Below are positions 16,465-25,320 of a DNA stretch of 64,000 nucleotides, piece after piece. The notes beneath the pieces are model-generated. The model saw only the letters and a program-made list of their open reading frames with translations. It was not told where the DNA came from and ran no database searches. A program made the translations under genes and the position numbers. Every line of letters begins with the position of its first letter. The stretch's first letter is position 1. The stretch is from Acidimicrobiaceae bacterium. Lineage in GTDB: Bacteria > Actinomycetota > Acidimicrobiia > Acidimicrobiales > RAAP-2. The stretch lies in contig DAHUZJ010000104.1 of the NCBI GenBank assembly GCA_027306585.1, forward strand, positions 1 through 64,000. Direction: 5' to 3'.

Positions 16465-16983
16465 ATGCTGCTCCGCCTGGCGACCACCGACGACGGCGAG
16501 GCGATCCGCGCCATCTACAACCACGAGGTGACCCACGGGACCAACACGTTCGACCTGGTCCCTCGCACCGCCGGCGAGCAGCGGACGTGGGTGCTGCGCC
16601 ACCAGGGGGCGCACCCGGCGATCGTGGCGGTGACCGAGGACGCCGCCGGCCGCGGTGGGGAGGACGCCGGTGCCACCGTGCTCGGGTTCGGTCTCCTCGC
16701 CCCCTATCGTGACCGGCCCGCATATGCCACGACCGTCGAGGACTCGGTCTACGTGCACCGAGACGCCCGCGGGCGGGGGGTCGGGCGGGCCATCCTGGAG
16801 GAGCTGTTGCGGCTGGGCGCGGCACAGGGCTTCCACACCGTGATCGCCCGGATCTCGGGGGCCAACGAGCCGTCGATCCGTCTCCACCAAGCGTGCGGGT
16901 TCACGCTGGTCGGCGTGGAGCGCGAGGTTGGTCGCAAGCACCGCCAGTGGCTGGACGTGGTGGAGCTCCAGCGGATGTTGTGA
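16465..16983 (+). CDS. GNAT N-acetyltransferase, phosphinothricin acetyltransferase-like
   Basis: 172 residues if the ATG at 16465 is used; an upstream in-frame ATG at 16417 would add 16 residues unlike the family. The fold signatures are AIYNHEVTHGTNTFD near residue 16, SVYVHRDARGRGVGRAILEE (acetyl-CoA-binding R-G-R-G-V-G, about residues 94-113) and ISGANEPSIRLHQACGF near 135. This pattern is that of the Pat/Bar/MddA subgroup, which acetylates phosphinothricin, methionine sulfoximine or similar amino acids. The actual substrate is not known. It is divergent from the tRNA pair and convergent with the mannosyltransferase. Confidence 0.88.
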   Translation: MLLRLATTDDGEAIRAIYNHEVTHGTNTFDLVPRTAGEQRTWVLRHQGAHPAIVAVTEDAAGRGGEDAGATVLGFGLLAPYRDRPAYATTVEDSVYVHRDARGRGVGRAILEELLRLGAAQGFHTVIARISGANEPSIRLHQACGFTLVGVEREVGRKHRQWLDVVELQRML

Positions 16984-17017
16984 CGGCAGCGGTCGGTCCC
17001 GCCCGCCCGGCCGCTCC

Positions 17018-17099
17018 GGCCGGCTGCGTCAGGGGTCCGGCCACCTGCGTCAGGCGCCGGCCGGCTGCGTCAGGGGTCCGGCCACCTACGTCAGGCGCC
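17018..17099. repeat. Two tandem 41-bp repeats, each made of two half-units
   Basis: Units 17018-17058 and 17059-17099 differ at one base. Inside each unit the octamer GCGTCAGG, or ACGTCAGG in the last case, occurs twice at about 20-base spacing, giving four copies. The block fills the gap between the convergent GNAT and mannosyltransferase genes, and the last unit covers the stop codon of the latter. It can form GC-rich stems and may serve as a shared transcription barrier. Confidence 0.8.
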
Positions 17100-18857
17100 G
17101 GCCGCACCCGCCAAGTCGCTCAGCGCTCCCGACTGGGGCCCTCGCCACTCGCCGCCGTTGGCCCAGCGGCCGATCGGGGCCAACACCACGCCGAGGAGCA
17201 GGATCAGGGCGCCGGCGACCATCAACGGGTTGTAGTGGATGAGGTCGTCGAGGAGCGTCCGCCCACCCGGCAAGCCGAGGAAGGGCGAGACGGCGGACAG
17301 CGCCACGAGCACGCCCCGGAGACGGCCCGTCGCCACGAAGGCCAGCAGCACCACGCCCCAGGTGAGGTACCAGGGCTGAACAACGGGTCCGAGCACCACG
17401 AACATCAAGAAGCTGAGGCCCATGGCCTTGACGGATCCCACCCGGTCGCTCCGAACGAGCAGGCCGACGGAGATCGCTGCCGCCCCCATGAGGCCGAGGG
17501 CGCGGGTCACCGAGAGGATGCCGGACGAGGACACCCCCAGGCCGACGACGTGGAGAAGGCCCGCCAACGCCATCCCGATCCCGGTAGCTGGTGCGAGCCA
17601 GCTCCGAACGGTGCCCGGCGTGGCCAGGTTGAACACCCAGCCGATGCCCAGCCCGCTCACGACCGAGAAGAAGAGCACGATCGCCAGCGATACCAGCCCC
17701 GCCGTGACCAGAGGACGGATCCGCTGGCGCCACGGGATGGCGGTCCCCAGCCAGTCCCACCCGACGTAGACGATGCCGAGCGCCGCCGGCACCTTGATGG
17801 CGGTTGCCAGGGCGCACAGGACCACGCCCCACACCGGGTGCCGGAGGCGAGCCGCGGTGATGCCGGCGACGAGGAGCCCCACCATCAGCGCGTCGTTGTG
17901 CGCGGCGCCGATGAGGGTGAGGAGCACCAGGGGATTGAGAACGGCGAGGACGTACACCGGACCGTGGTCCCGCCCGAAGGAGCGAGCGAGTGCCGGCGCG
18001 CACCAGGCCACCAGCGCGACGCCGAGCACGGAGGACAGGCGGAGGAGCACGACGGTGCCGAGCACCTGGTGGAAGCTGGCGCTGGCGAAGAAGCCATCCA
18101 TGATCAGGAAGAGCGGGCCGTAGGGGGCAGGGGTGTTGCCCCACAGCGGGTCGACCGGGCTCACATAGGGCCCGGCGCCGAGGGTGTACGGGCCGTAGTG
18201 GTACGGGTTGATGTGGTGGCTCATCATCTCGCCCTGGGCGGCGTACGAGAACACGTCCCGACTGAAGATCGGGGCGACGATGAGCATGGGGATGATCCAC
18301 AGGACGAGGATCCAGCCCAGGTAGCGCACCGGCACCCCGGGCCGGCGGGCCAGGGCCTTCATCAGGCCGTACCAGACCCGCATCAGCAGGACGAGGCCGC
18401 CGTACACGGCGACGAGGCCGAAGAGCATGAAGCTCTGCGAGTTGGTGTTGGGCGCCGGCTCGCCAAAGAACCAGGTGCCCGCCATCTCGAGCTTGAACGG
18501 TGAGCTCGGGAGCGAGGCCCCCACGGCCACCGCCGTCAGGGCCACGAACCCGAGGAGGGCGGGCCGTCGGAGGAACCGCCAGCTGTCGTCTGCCTCGTCG
18601 TCGTCGGGCACCTGCCCGGCCACCGCCCATCCGGGCAGCAGGCGCACCTTGGCCACGTCGAGTGCCAGCGCCACACGGTCGACGACCTCCCCGGCTCGGT
18701 CGACCAAAGCGGTCGCGCCGGTGGAGGCGTGCTCGACGGTCGCCTGCCAGCGGGCCGCCCGGCGCGACCAGGCGGGCGTCGGTGCCGCCTGCTGGCGCTC
18801 GGCACCGGGACGGCGGTCGGGTACGCCGCCCGGGGAGGGGGTCACGTTGTCGTCCAC
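17091..18857 (-). CDS. mptB: Polyprenol-phosphomannose-dependent mannosyltransferase, MptB-like
   Basis: 588-residue multi-pass membrane protein with about 12 hydrophobic segments after a cytoplasmic N-terminal 100 residues. The loop after the second or third segment reads IFSRDVFSYAAQGEMM, with the R-D pair typical of GT-C enzymes of the MptA/MptB group that add alpha-1,6-mannose from polyprenyl phosphomannose to the lipoglycan core. A downstream HNDALMVGLL motif also fits. GTG start with GAGG upstream. The gene stands alone. The exact acceptor in this organism is unknown, so the symbol is by family likeness only. Confidence 0.8.
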   Translation of the reverse strand: MDDNVTPSPGGVPDRRPGAERQQAAPTPAWSRRAARWQATVEHASTGATALVDRAGEVVDRVALALDVAKVRLLPGWAVAGQVPDDDEADDSWRFLRRPALLGFVALTAVAVGASLPSSPFKLEMAGTWFFGEPAPNTNSQSFMLFGLVAVYGGLVLLMRVWYGLMKALARRPGVPVRYLGWILVLWIIPMLIVAPIFSRDVFSYAAQGEMMSHHINPYHYGPYTLGAGPYVSPVDPLWGNTPAPYGPLFLIMDGFFASASFHQVLGTVVLLRLSSVLGVALVAWCAPALARSFGRDHGPVYVLAVLNPLVLLTLIGAAHNDALMVGLLVAGITAARLRHPVWGVVLCALATAIKVPAALGIVYVGWDWLGTAIPWRQRIRPLVTAGLVSLAIVLFFSVVSGLGIGWVFNLATPGTVRSWLAPATGIGMALAGLLHVVGLGVSSSGILSVTRALGLMGAAAISVGLLVRSDRVGSVKAMGLSFLMFVVLGPVVQPWYLTWGVVLLAFVATGRLRGVLVALSAVSPFLGLPGGRTLLDDLIHYNPLMVAGALILLLGVVLAPIGRWANGGEWRGPQSGALSDLAGAAGA

Positions 18858-19200
18858 TGCAACCTCGGTCTCGTTCCTGCTGCTTGCGGGTTGGGGCCGC
18901 AGTCGGCGGAGGGGATCCGACGACCGGTACTTCGTACACCGCTGGTAGCTGGCTGGTTCCGTCGTGCGTCAGTCACGGGCAACATCGTCTTGCGCTATGG
19001 GCACTACGTGGCACTGCGTCGAAGTGAACCGGTGCACGGGGCGATCCGGCCGGCGCACCGCCCGGAAGGGGCGGGGGCCGGCGGGGTGCCGACAACCGCT
19101 TCGTAACGGCAGTGTAACGGGCAGCCAACGCCACGCAAAGCCACCCGTGCTCAGGTTGGCGCGCAACGGCCGCGGATGCGGCCACGCGTCGCGTTTGACG
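18858..19200. other. Intergenic stretch between the MptB-like gene and tRNA-Tyr
   Basis: 343 bases without a credible gene. Short open readings on both strands lack family likeness and overlap each other. A near-repeat of GTAACGGCAG and GTAACGGGCAG occurs near 19100. It must hold the promoter of the mptB-like gene, but I see no clear -35/-10 pair. Confidence 0.4.
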
Positions 19201-19286
19201 TGGTGGGCCGGGGAGGATTCGAACCCCCGTAGGCTTTCGCCGACAGGTTTACAGCCTGTTTCCTTTGGCCACTCGGACACCGACCC
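19201..19286 (-). tRNA. tRNA-Tyr (anticodon GTA)
   Basis: Class II tRNA of 83 bases with a long variable arm, plus encoded CCA (19201-19203). Acceptor GGGTCGG with CCGGCCC (one U-G pair), discriminator A, anticodon loop CTGTAAA, T-loop TTCGAAT. A TATCCT box ten bases upstream of the 5' end (19297-19302) may be its -10 element. Confidence 0.95.
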
Positions 19287-19371
19287 TTGCCGGGGCAGGA
19301 TACCCCACCGACGACACGGGGCTGCGAGGCGCCGGCGGGCCTCGGTAGGGTTCCAGGCCTGCGGGCGAGGC

Positions 19372-19415
19372 CGAGCCGGCGCCGACCCGACGGCGAGCCG
19401 GCGCCGAACTGACGC
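19372..19415. repeat. 22-bp tandem duplication upstream of yajQ
   Basis: Two adjacent copies, 19372-19393 and 19394-19415, agree at 19 of 22 bases. The block ends about 20 bases before the yajQ start codon. Confidence 0.65.
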
Positions 19416-19435
19416 TGCACCGACGAGGAGGTCCC

Positions 19436-19924
19436 ATGCCCAGCTTCGACATCGTCTCTCAGGTCGACATGCAGGAGGTTCGGAACGCCGTCGACCAGGC
19501 CAACCGTGAGGCCGCAACGCGCTTCGACTTCAAGGGGACCGACTCCTCGATCGAGCTGGGCGACGACGACCTCGTCCTGCACTCCTCCACCGAGGACCGG
19601 CTCAAGGCCCTCCACGTGGTCCTCGAGGAGAAGCTGGTCAAGCGCCAGGTGTCGCTCAAGGCGTTCGACCCGGGCAAGGTGGAAGAGGCAGCCAAGGGCA
19701 CCGCCCGCCAGCGCATCGCCATCAAGGCCGGCATCTCTCAGGACAACGCCAAGAAGCTCAACAAGTTCGTGAAGGACCTCGGCCTCAAAGGCGTGAGCTC
19801 CCAGACGCAGGGTGACCAGTTGCGGGTGACCGGGAAGAAGCGGGACGACCTCCAGTCCGTCATCGCCGCCTGCAAGGCCGAGGATTTCGGCATCCCGCTC
19901 CAGTTCGAGAACTTCCGAGACTGA
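19436..19924 (+). CDS. yajQ: YajQ family nucleotide-binding protein
   Basis: 162 residues, full family length, opening with MPSFDIVSQVDMQEVRNAVD and ending in FGIPLQFENFRD, both strongly conserved in the family. YajQ has two ferredoxin-like domains. In some bacteria it binds cyclic di-GMP and acts as a transcription co-factor; elsewhere it is linked to RNA or tRNA binding. ATG start preceded by GAGGAGG. It stands divergent from tRNA-Tyr and convergent with cobT. Identity is firm, role here unknown. Confidence 0.93.
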   Translation: MPSFDIVSQVDMQEVRNAVDQANREAATRFDFKGTDSSIELGDDDLVLHSSTEDRLKALHVVLEEKLVKRQVSLKAFDPGKVEEAAKGTARQRIAIKAGISQDNAKKLNKFVKDLGLKGVSSQTQGDQLRVTGKKRDDLQSVIAACKAEDFGIPLQFENFRD

Positions 19925-19960
19925 CCAGGCCGGACCGTCGCCACCCGTCGCCGCCCCGGC

Positions 19961-19998
19961 CGCTCAGGCGTCGTCGGGGCGCTCAGGCGTCGTCGGGC
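19961..19998. repeat. 19-bp tandem duplication spanning the cobT stop codon
   Basis: Copies 19961-19979 and 19980-19998 differ at the last base. The stop codon and last codons of cobT lie in the second copy, so the first copy is a duplicate of the gene end placed beyond it. Confidence 0.75.
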
Positions 19999-21044
19999 CG
20001 CTCGGACACCCCGGCCGACTCGAACGTCGCCATCTCGGCCAGGACCTTGGCCGATGCCTGGAGGACGGGGAGCGCCAAGCACGCCCCCGAGCCCTCCCCG
20101 AGGCGCATGTCGAGGTCGAGCAGCGGCTCGAGCCCGAGGTGCTCCAGCGCGGCCGCCGATCCCGGCTCGGTCGACCGGTGGCCGGCGAACAGGTACCCCG
20201 CGCAGTCGGGGACCAACGCGGCCGCCACCAGGGCGGCCGCGTTGGCGATGACCCCGTCGAGAAGGACGGGCACGCCTGCAGCAGCCCCGCCGACCACGTA
20301 CCCGGCGAGGGCCGCGATCTCCAGGCCCCCGACCTCGGCGAGCACCTCGAGCGGTGGACGGCCGGCGACACGAGCCACCGCCTTCGCCACCACCGCGACC
20401 TTGTCCGCCCACGTGAGCTCGTCGATCCCGGTGCCGCGCCCCGTCACCGCCTCCGGGGACCTCCCCGTCAGCGCGGCGATCAGCGCCGCCGACGGGGTGG
20501 TGTTGCCGATCCCCATGTCGCCGGTGAGCAGGCAGCGGCTGCCCTCCTCCACCAGCTCGGACGCCAGGGCGGCGCCGACGTCGAGCGCCTGGGAAGCCTC
20601 GGCGACGGACATCGCCGGCTCTTGGGCGAGGTTGGCCGTCCCCCGCCGTACCTTGTGCACCACGACGCCGGGCGCCGGCGCGAGGTCGGCCGCCACCCCG
20701 ACGTCGACCACCACCACCCGGGCGCCGACATGGCCGGCGAGTACGTTGACGGCGGCACCACCGGCGGCGAAGTTCGCCACCATCTGCGCGGTGACCTCCT
20801 GCGGCCATGGGGACACGCCCTCGGCGAGCACGCCGTGGTCGCCGGCGAAGACCGCCACCGTGGCCGGCTCCGGGACGGGCGGTGGGCACCGCCGAGCGAC
20901 CGCTGCCAGGCGGATCCCGGTCGACTCGAGCCGACCCAAGGCGCCAGGCGGCTTGGTCAAGCGACCCTGCCGGGCGGTGGCCGCAGCTGCCGCGACGTCG
21001 TCGACGGCGACGACACGAGCAGCCGCGTCAGCGAAGTCCGGCAC
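19983..21044 (-). CDS. cobT: Nicotinate-nucleotide--dimethylbenzimidazole phosphoribosyltransferase
   Basis: 353 residues. It makes alpha-ribazole phosphate for the lower ligand of cobalamin. The conserved GDMGIGNTTPSAAL and MRLGEGSGACLAL are present; the Glu in EGSGA is the catalytic base in studied enzymes. Start is set at the GTG at 21044, with GGAGGG 12 bases upstream; it overlaps the end of the GtrA-like gene by 17 bases. The open frame continues upstream but without family likeness. A cobalamin-lower-ligand gene fits the B12-dependent mutase encoded later in the window. No other cob genes are adjacent and no B12 riboswitch was seen. Confidence 0.93.
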   Translation of the reverse strand: MPDFADAAARVVAVDDVAAAAATARQGRLTKPPGALGRLESTGIRLAAVARRCPPPVPEPATVAVFAGDHGVLAEGVSPWPQEVTAQMVANFAAGGAAVNVLAGHVGARVVVVDVGVAADLAPAPGVVVHKVRRGTANLAQEPAMSVAEASQALDVGAALASELVEEGSRCLLTGDMGIGNTTPSAALIAALTGRSPEAVTGRGTGIDELTWADKVAVVAKAVARVAGRPPLEVLAEVGGLEIAALAGYVVGGAAAGVPVLLDGVIANAAALVAAALVPDCAGYLFAGHRSTEPGSAAALEHLGLEPLLDLDMRLGEGSGACLALPVLQASAKVLAEMATFESAGVSERPDDA

Positions 21045-21561
21045 CCTCAGCCGAGCCCTCCACGTCGAGGTGCTCGTCGATCTCCTCGAGCACCGACGGC
21101 ACGTGGAACAGCCGGTTGAAGAGCATGAGCTTGAGGATCCAGAAGATCCCGAAAGAGAGCACGTTCGCCAGGAGGACGACGCCCGTGCTGGCGAGGTGTC
21201 CGAGGTGGTAGTCCTGCGTGATCTCCCGGGCGAAGGTGGCACCCAGCATCGAGAAGGCGATCCCGGCGGCGGAGGTCGCCCAGAAGGGCACGACCTCTTT
21301 CATGAGGTGCGAACGCCCGCTCTTCCCCCAAGCCCAGTTCCGGTTGAGCCAGTAGGACGGGAAAGTCGCCACCCCGTTGGCGAACACCGTGCTCGGCACC
21401 TCCGTCCACAGCCGGGCAACGCCGTAGACCATGAACAGGACGAAGAACGAGACGCCCGTCGAGATGACCGAGACCATCGAGTACCGGAAGATCTTCTGCC
21501 CCTCACGCGTGTGGAGCCAGGCCCAGAGGCGCGCCAGACGGTCGATCAATATCTCGGCCAT
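21028..21561 (-). CDS. GtrA-like membrane protein
   Basis: 177 residues with four predicted membrane segments, starting at about residues 27, 58, 91 and 127. The first is preceded by FRYSMVSVISTG, and the segment after WTEVPSTVFANGVATFPSYW carries the N-R-N-W-A-W signature of the GtrA/DPMS family (PF04138). These proteins move or retain polyprenyl-linked sugars for cell-surface polymers. ATG at 21561. It overlaps cobT by 17 bases and lies ten bases from the GH1 gene, but no polyprenyl-sugar synthase is adjacent, so the partner is unknown. Confidence 0.83.
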   Translation of the reverse strand: MAEILIDRLARLWAWLHTREGQKIFRYSMVSVISTGVSFFVLFMVYGVARLWTEVPSTVFANGVATFPSYWLNRNWAWGKSGRSHLMKEVVPFWATSAAGIAFSMLGATFAREITQDYHLGHLASTGVVLLANVLSFGIFWILKLMLFNRLFHVPSVLEEIDEHLDVEGSAEGAGLR

Positions 21562-21571
21562 TGGCGCGAGC

Positions 21572-22846
21572 TTACCCCGCCGGCGCGGCCGAAGGACTGT
21601 CCCGGTCCCTGCTCCCCGATGCAGCGGCGTCCTCCCCCGTTGCCGCACCCCCGCGACCGCCGGGACCGGCCTGGTCGGGTAGCCGGCCGGTCGTCGCCAC
21701 CGTCCCGTACCAGAAGGCGCTCGGCTTCGGACGCCGCTCGAAGGTCCGGCGGTCTACGCCGACGAGGCCGAAGGTCGGCGCGAAGCCGAGCGTCCACTCG
21801 AAGTTGTCGAGGAGGCTCCAGACGAAGTACCCCCGCACATCCACGCCGTCGGCGACGCAGCGGGCCAGGCCGGCCAGGGCCTCGGCCAGGTAGGCGATGC
21901 GCTGCCGATCGTCCGCCGTGGCGATGCCGTTCTCGGTCACGACCACCGGCAAGCCGGTGGCGTTCGCCGCCCGGCGCACCGCGTGCTCCACCACCTGCGG
22001 CCAGTACTCGTAGCCCATCTGGGTGACGGCGACGCCGTCGGCCGGCGGAAGGAGCGATCCACCCGGCCCGAACCGCAGCCGGGTGTAGCACTGCACACCG
22101 ACGAAGTCGTCGCCTGCCGTGGCGGCGAGGAACTCGTCCTCGAGGAGCAGCCGGGCCTCGTCCCGGGCGGCTGTGCCACCTTCGACGGCCACCAGTTGCG
22201 CCATGGCCAAGGTGAGCCCCACGGGGTACCGACCTCGACCGGCGCGCAGCGCCTCCACGGCTGCTCGGTGGGCCCGGATCGTGGCAGCGTTGACCGCCCG
22301 TTGGCGCTCGGGCCCGTCGCGCGCACCCGGGGGGAACAGTCCGAGCCGGTACCCCATGAGGCTGGCGATGTTGGGCTCGTTGACCGTGCAGCACCGCCCG
22401 ACGAGGTCCCCGAGATGGGCGTCGACCCGGGCGGCGTAGGCGGCGAAGCGCTCGGCGGCGTCCGGCGCCTCCCACCCGCCCCGCTCGGCGAGCCATCGGG
22501 GGAGGGTGAAGTGCTGGAGCGTGACCACGGGCTGGATGCCCCGGGCCCGGCACGCCGCGCAGATCCTCCGGTAGTGATCGAGCGAGGCCAGCGACCACTC
22601 GCCGTCGGCCGGCTCGACCCGAGCCCATTCGACGCCGAACCGGTAGGCGTTGAGGCCGAGCTGGGCCACCAGGTCCACGTCCTCGCGCCACCGGTGGAGG
22701 GAGTCACAGGCGTCGCCGCTGGGCTCGACGCACCCCGAACCGGACTGGTGCTCCCACGCCCACCAGTCCGCGTTGACGTTGCCTCCCTCGACCTGGTGGG
22801 CCGCCGTGGCGACGCCCCACACGAACGCGGGCGGGAAGTCGGGCAC
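21572..22846 (-). CDS. Glycoside hydrolase family 1 (beta-glucosidase type)
   Basis: 424 residues with a GTG start (VPDFPPAFVWGVATAAHQVE). The acid/base Glu is E157 in TVNEPN and the nucleophile is E305 in VVTENG, so the enzyme should be active. Length is near the family norm of about 450; the last 30 residues after KPSAFWYG are a Gly/Ala/Asp-rich tail. No signal peptide is seen, so it acts in the cytoplasm on beta-glucosides or similar. The gene is ten bases upstream of the GtrA-like gene on the same strand and divergent from tesB. Family 1 includes several specificities, which cannot be told apart here. Confidence 0.9.
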   Translation of the reverse strand: MPDFPPAFVWGVATAAHQVEGGNVNADWWAWEHQSGSGCVEPSGDACDSLHRWREDVDLVAQLGLNAYRFGVEWARVEPADGEWSLASLDHYRRICAACRARGIQPVVTLQHFTLPRWLAERGGWEAPDAAERFAAYAARVDAHLGDLVGRCCTVNEPNIASLMGYRLGLFPPGARDGPERQRAVNAATIRAHRAAVEALRAGRGRYPVGLTLAMAQLVAVEGGTAARDEARLLLEDEFLAATAGDDFVGVQCYTRLRFGPGGSLLPPADGVAVTQMGYEYWPQVVEHAVRRAANATGLPVVVTENGIATADDRQRIAYLAEALAGLARCVADGVDVRGYFVWSLLDNFEWTLGFAPTFGLVGVDRRTFERRPKPSAFWYGTVATTGRLPDQAGPGGRGGAATGEDAAASGSRDRDSPSAAPAG

Positions 22847-22900
22847 CGCGGCAGGGTACCCGGGTTCGCCGGCACGCGTCCCACCTGCCAACATTGCCGG

Positions 22901-23746
22901 ATGAGCGAGTCCCTCGACTTTCTCGTCCACCTCCTCGATCTCGAGCCCATCGAGGTCAACATCTTCCGCGGGACCCAACCCGAGGAGGAGCGCCAACGGG
23001 TGTTCGGCGGCCAGGTCGCGGCCCAAGCCCTGATGGCCGCCGGCCGCACCGTCGCCCACGGCCAGGTGCACTCGCTCCACGCGTACTTCTTGCGGCCGGG
23101 CGACCCCAAGGTGCCGATCCTCTACGAGGTGGACCGCATTCGTGACGGGCGCTCCTTCACGACGCGCCGCGTCGTGGCCATCCAGCACGGGCGGGCCATC
23201 TTCAACATGGCTGCCTCGTTCCACGACGAAGAGGGCGGTCCAGAGCACCAGTTCCCCATGCCGGAGGTGGCGCCGCCCGAGTCGGTGCCGCCCATGGCCG
23301 AGCGCCTGGCGCCGCTCCGCGATCAGCTGACCGACTGGTTCGCCCGACCGCACCCCATCGACCAGCGGTACCTGGGTGACCTGCCGTGGGAGAGCGGCGC
23401 CTCCAAGGAGCCGTACCAGCGCCTCTGGATCCGGGCGGACGGCGACCTGCCCGACGACCCCCTCCTCCACGCCTGCGTCGCCGCCTACGCGTCGGACCTC
23501 TCCCTCTTCGACACGATCCTGCGGGCGCACCCAGTCCGGTGGGACGACCCCAACTTCATGGGCGCGAGCCTGGACCACTGCATGTGGTTCCACCGCACGC
23601 TCCGGGCCGACCAATGGCTCCTCTACGACACCGACTCCCCGGTCGCCACGGGGGCACGCGGGCTCGCTCGGGGCTTCCTCTACGACCGCGCCGGCCGACT
23701 GGTCGTGTCCATGATCCAGGAGGGACTCGTCCGGGTCCTGCGCTAG
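22901..23746 (+). CDS. tesB: Acyl-CoA thioesterase II
   Basis: 281 residues forming a double hotdog. The N-terminal domain has FRGTQPEEERQRVFGGQVAAQ and the C-terminal domain has GASLDHCMWFHRTLRAD, with the Asp and later Thr and Gln of the active site expected at about 223, 245 and 272. It hydrolyses acyl-CoA to free acid and CoA. ATG at 22901 without a marked ribosome binding site, 54 bases from the divergent GH1 start. It is convergent with citrate synthase. Confidence 0.92.
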   Translation: MSESLDFLVHLLDLEPIEVNIFRGTQPEEERQRVFGGQVAAQALMAAGRTVAHGQVHSLHAYFLRPGDPKVPILYEVDRIRDGRSFTTRRVVAIQHGRAIFNMAASFHDEEGGPEHQFPMPEVAPPESVPPMAERLAPLRDQLTDWFARPHPIDQRYLGDLPWESGASKEPYQRLWIRADGDLPDDPLLHACVAAYASDLSLFDTILRAHPVRWDDPNFMGASLDHCMWFHRTLRADQWLLYDTDSPVATGARGLARGFLYDRAGRLVVSMIQEGLVRVLR

Positions 23747-23846
23747 TCGACGGTGCCGGACGGCAGGTCCGACCGCCCCCTGTGCCGCCGCGCCCGCGCC
23801 GCGCCGGTGGACGCGGCCCGGGTCGCGGACGGCCGGGATGAGGCGG

Positions 23847-25115
23847 TCAGCGCTGCGCCATGGGCTTGTAGTCGCGCACCTCGGAGCCGATGTAGAGCTG
23901 ACGCGGCCGGGCGATCTTCGAGTCCTGGTCCAGCATCTCCTGCCAGTGGGCGAGCCAGCCTGCCGTCCGAGGGATGGCGAAGAGCACCGGGAACATCTCG
24001 AGCGGGAAGCCCATGGCCTGGTAGATGAGGCCCGAGTAGAAGTCCACGTTCGGGTAGAGGCGGCGCGAGATGAAGTACTCGTCGGAGAGGGCGATCTCTT
24101 CGAGCTTGAGGGCGATGTCGAGGAGCGGGTTCTTGCCCGTCACGCCGAAGACCTCGTCGGCCGCCCGCTTGATGATCGTGGCCCGCGGGTCGTAGCTCTT
24201 GTAGACGCGGTGGCCGAACCCCTGGAGCCGGCCGTGCCCGGACTTCACGGCGTCCACGAACGCCGGCACGTTGTCCATGGAGCCGATCTCGGTCAGCATC
24301 CGGATCACAGCCTCGTTGGCACCCCCGTGCCGGGGGCCGTACAAGGCGGCGCACGCCGCAGCGGTGGCCGAGTAGGGGTCGGCGTGCGAGGAGCCGACGG
24401 TGCGCATGGCCGTCGTCGAGCAATTCTGCTCGTGGTCGGCGTGGAGGATGAAGAGGATGTCGAGGGCCCGCACCAGGACGGGGTCGGCCTCGAATCGGGG
24501 CTCAGCGACCTTCCACATCATGGAGAGGAAGTTGGCCGCGAAATCGAGCGAGTTGTCGGGGTAGACGAACGGCATGCCCACGCTGAACCGGTGGGCGGCG
24601 GCGGCCAACGTGGGCATCTTTGCGATCAGCCGGATGATCTGCTTCTGGCGGGACGCCTGGTCGAAGATGTCCTTGGCGTCGAGGTAGAAGGTCGACAGGG
24701 CGGCCACGGCGGAGACGAGCATGCCCATCGGGTGCGCGTCGTAGTGGAAGCCGTCGAGGAACCGCTTTCGCACGTTCTCGTGGATGAACGTGTGGTAGGT
24801 GACGTCGTGCTTCCACTCCGCGAACTGCGCCTCGGTGGGCAGTTCACCGTGGAGCAGGAGGTAGGCGACCTCGAGGTACGTCGACTCCTCGGCCAGCTGC
24901 TCGATCGGGTAGCCGCGGTAGCGGAGGATGCCCGCCTCACCGTCGAGGAAGGTGATCGCGCTCTCGCACGGCGCCGTCGACATGAAGCCGGGGTCGTAGA
25001 ACCAGATCCCGGGGAGGACCTTCGACCACTCGGCGGCGGCAACCCCACCGTTGACGATGGGTACCTCCACCGACTCCCCGGTCCGGTTGTCGGTGATCGT
25101 GATGCTCTCGGTCAC
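23847..25115 (-). CDS. gltA: Citrate synthase
   Basis: 422 residues, type I hexameric family. The start GTG at 25115 has AGGAGG 12 bases upstream. Catalytic residues are His263 in GPRHGGAN, His302 in GFGHRVY and Asp358 in PNVDFYSG. The N-terminal beta-rich domain of the NADH-sensitive type is present. It condenses acetyl-CoA and oxaloacetate, the entry to the TCA cycle, and so competes with the thiolase-initiated pathway encoded 20 kb further on. Its leader of about 200 bases contains a 7-bp hairpin. Confidence 0.96.
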   Translation of the reverse strand: MTESITITDNRTGESVEVPIVNGGVAAAEWSKVLPGIWFYDPGFMSTAPCESAITFLDGEAGILRYRGYPIEQLAEESTYLEVAYLLLHGELPTEAQFAEWKHDVTYHTFIHENVRKRFLDGFHYDAHPMGMLVSAVAALSTFYLDAKDIFDQASRQKQIIRLIAKMPTLAAAAHRFSVGMPFVYPDNSLDFAANFLSMMWKVAEPRFEADPVLVRALDILFILHADHEQNCSTTAMRTVGSSHADPYSATAAACAALYGPRHGGANEAVIRMLTEIGSMDNVPAFVDAVKSGHGRLQGFGHRVYKSYDPRATIIKRAADEVFGVTGKNPLLDIALKLEEIALSDEYFISRRLYPNVDFYSGLIYQAMGFPLEMFPVLFAIPRTAGWLAHWQEMLDQDSKIARPRQLYIGSEVRDYKPMAQR

Positions 25116-25159
25116 GAGCGAGAAGCCTCCTGTGCCCCACGGGGGCACCGTCGTCTGGC

Positions 25160-25178
25160 GCGCCTCTTGTCGAGGCGC
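25160..25178 (-). other. Hairpin in the gltA leader
   Basis: GCGCCTC and GAGGCGC around a 5-base loop, about 45 bases upstream of the gltA start. It could affect mRNA stability; no riboswitch family was recognised. Confidence 0.4.
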
Positions 25179-25254
25179 TGGTCTGGGAGCGCATTGGTGA
25201 CCGGCGCCTTGGCGTGCCTCGGCGGCCCTCGGCCGGCCCCGGCCTCCAGAGCTC

Positions 25255-25271
25255 CGGTCCCCTGGGGACCG
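25255..25271. terminator. Short palindrome after the threonine-rich protein gene
   Basis: A 17-base perfect inverted repeat about 50 bases after the upstream gene's stop. No T-run follows, so it is at best a weak terminator candidate. Confidence 0.3.
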
Positions 25272-25320
25272 ATCCTATGGCTCGGCCCCCAGCCCGGTCG
25301 AGACAGCCCCCGCCGGCACC

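Noticed and set aside
17018..17099. CRISPR-like array
   Set aside because: The repeats are directly adjacent without spacers and only two units long; no cas genes are present in the window.
17086..18939. 617-codon minus-strand frame overlapping the MptB-like gene
   Set aside because: Its translation is Arg/Pro/Gly-rich noise; the other frame gives a clean multi-pass membrane protein with family motifs.
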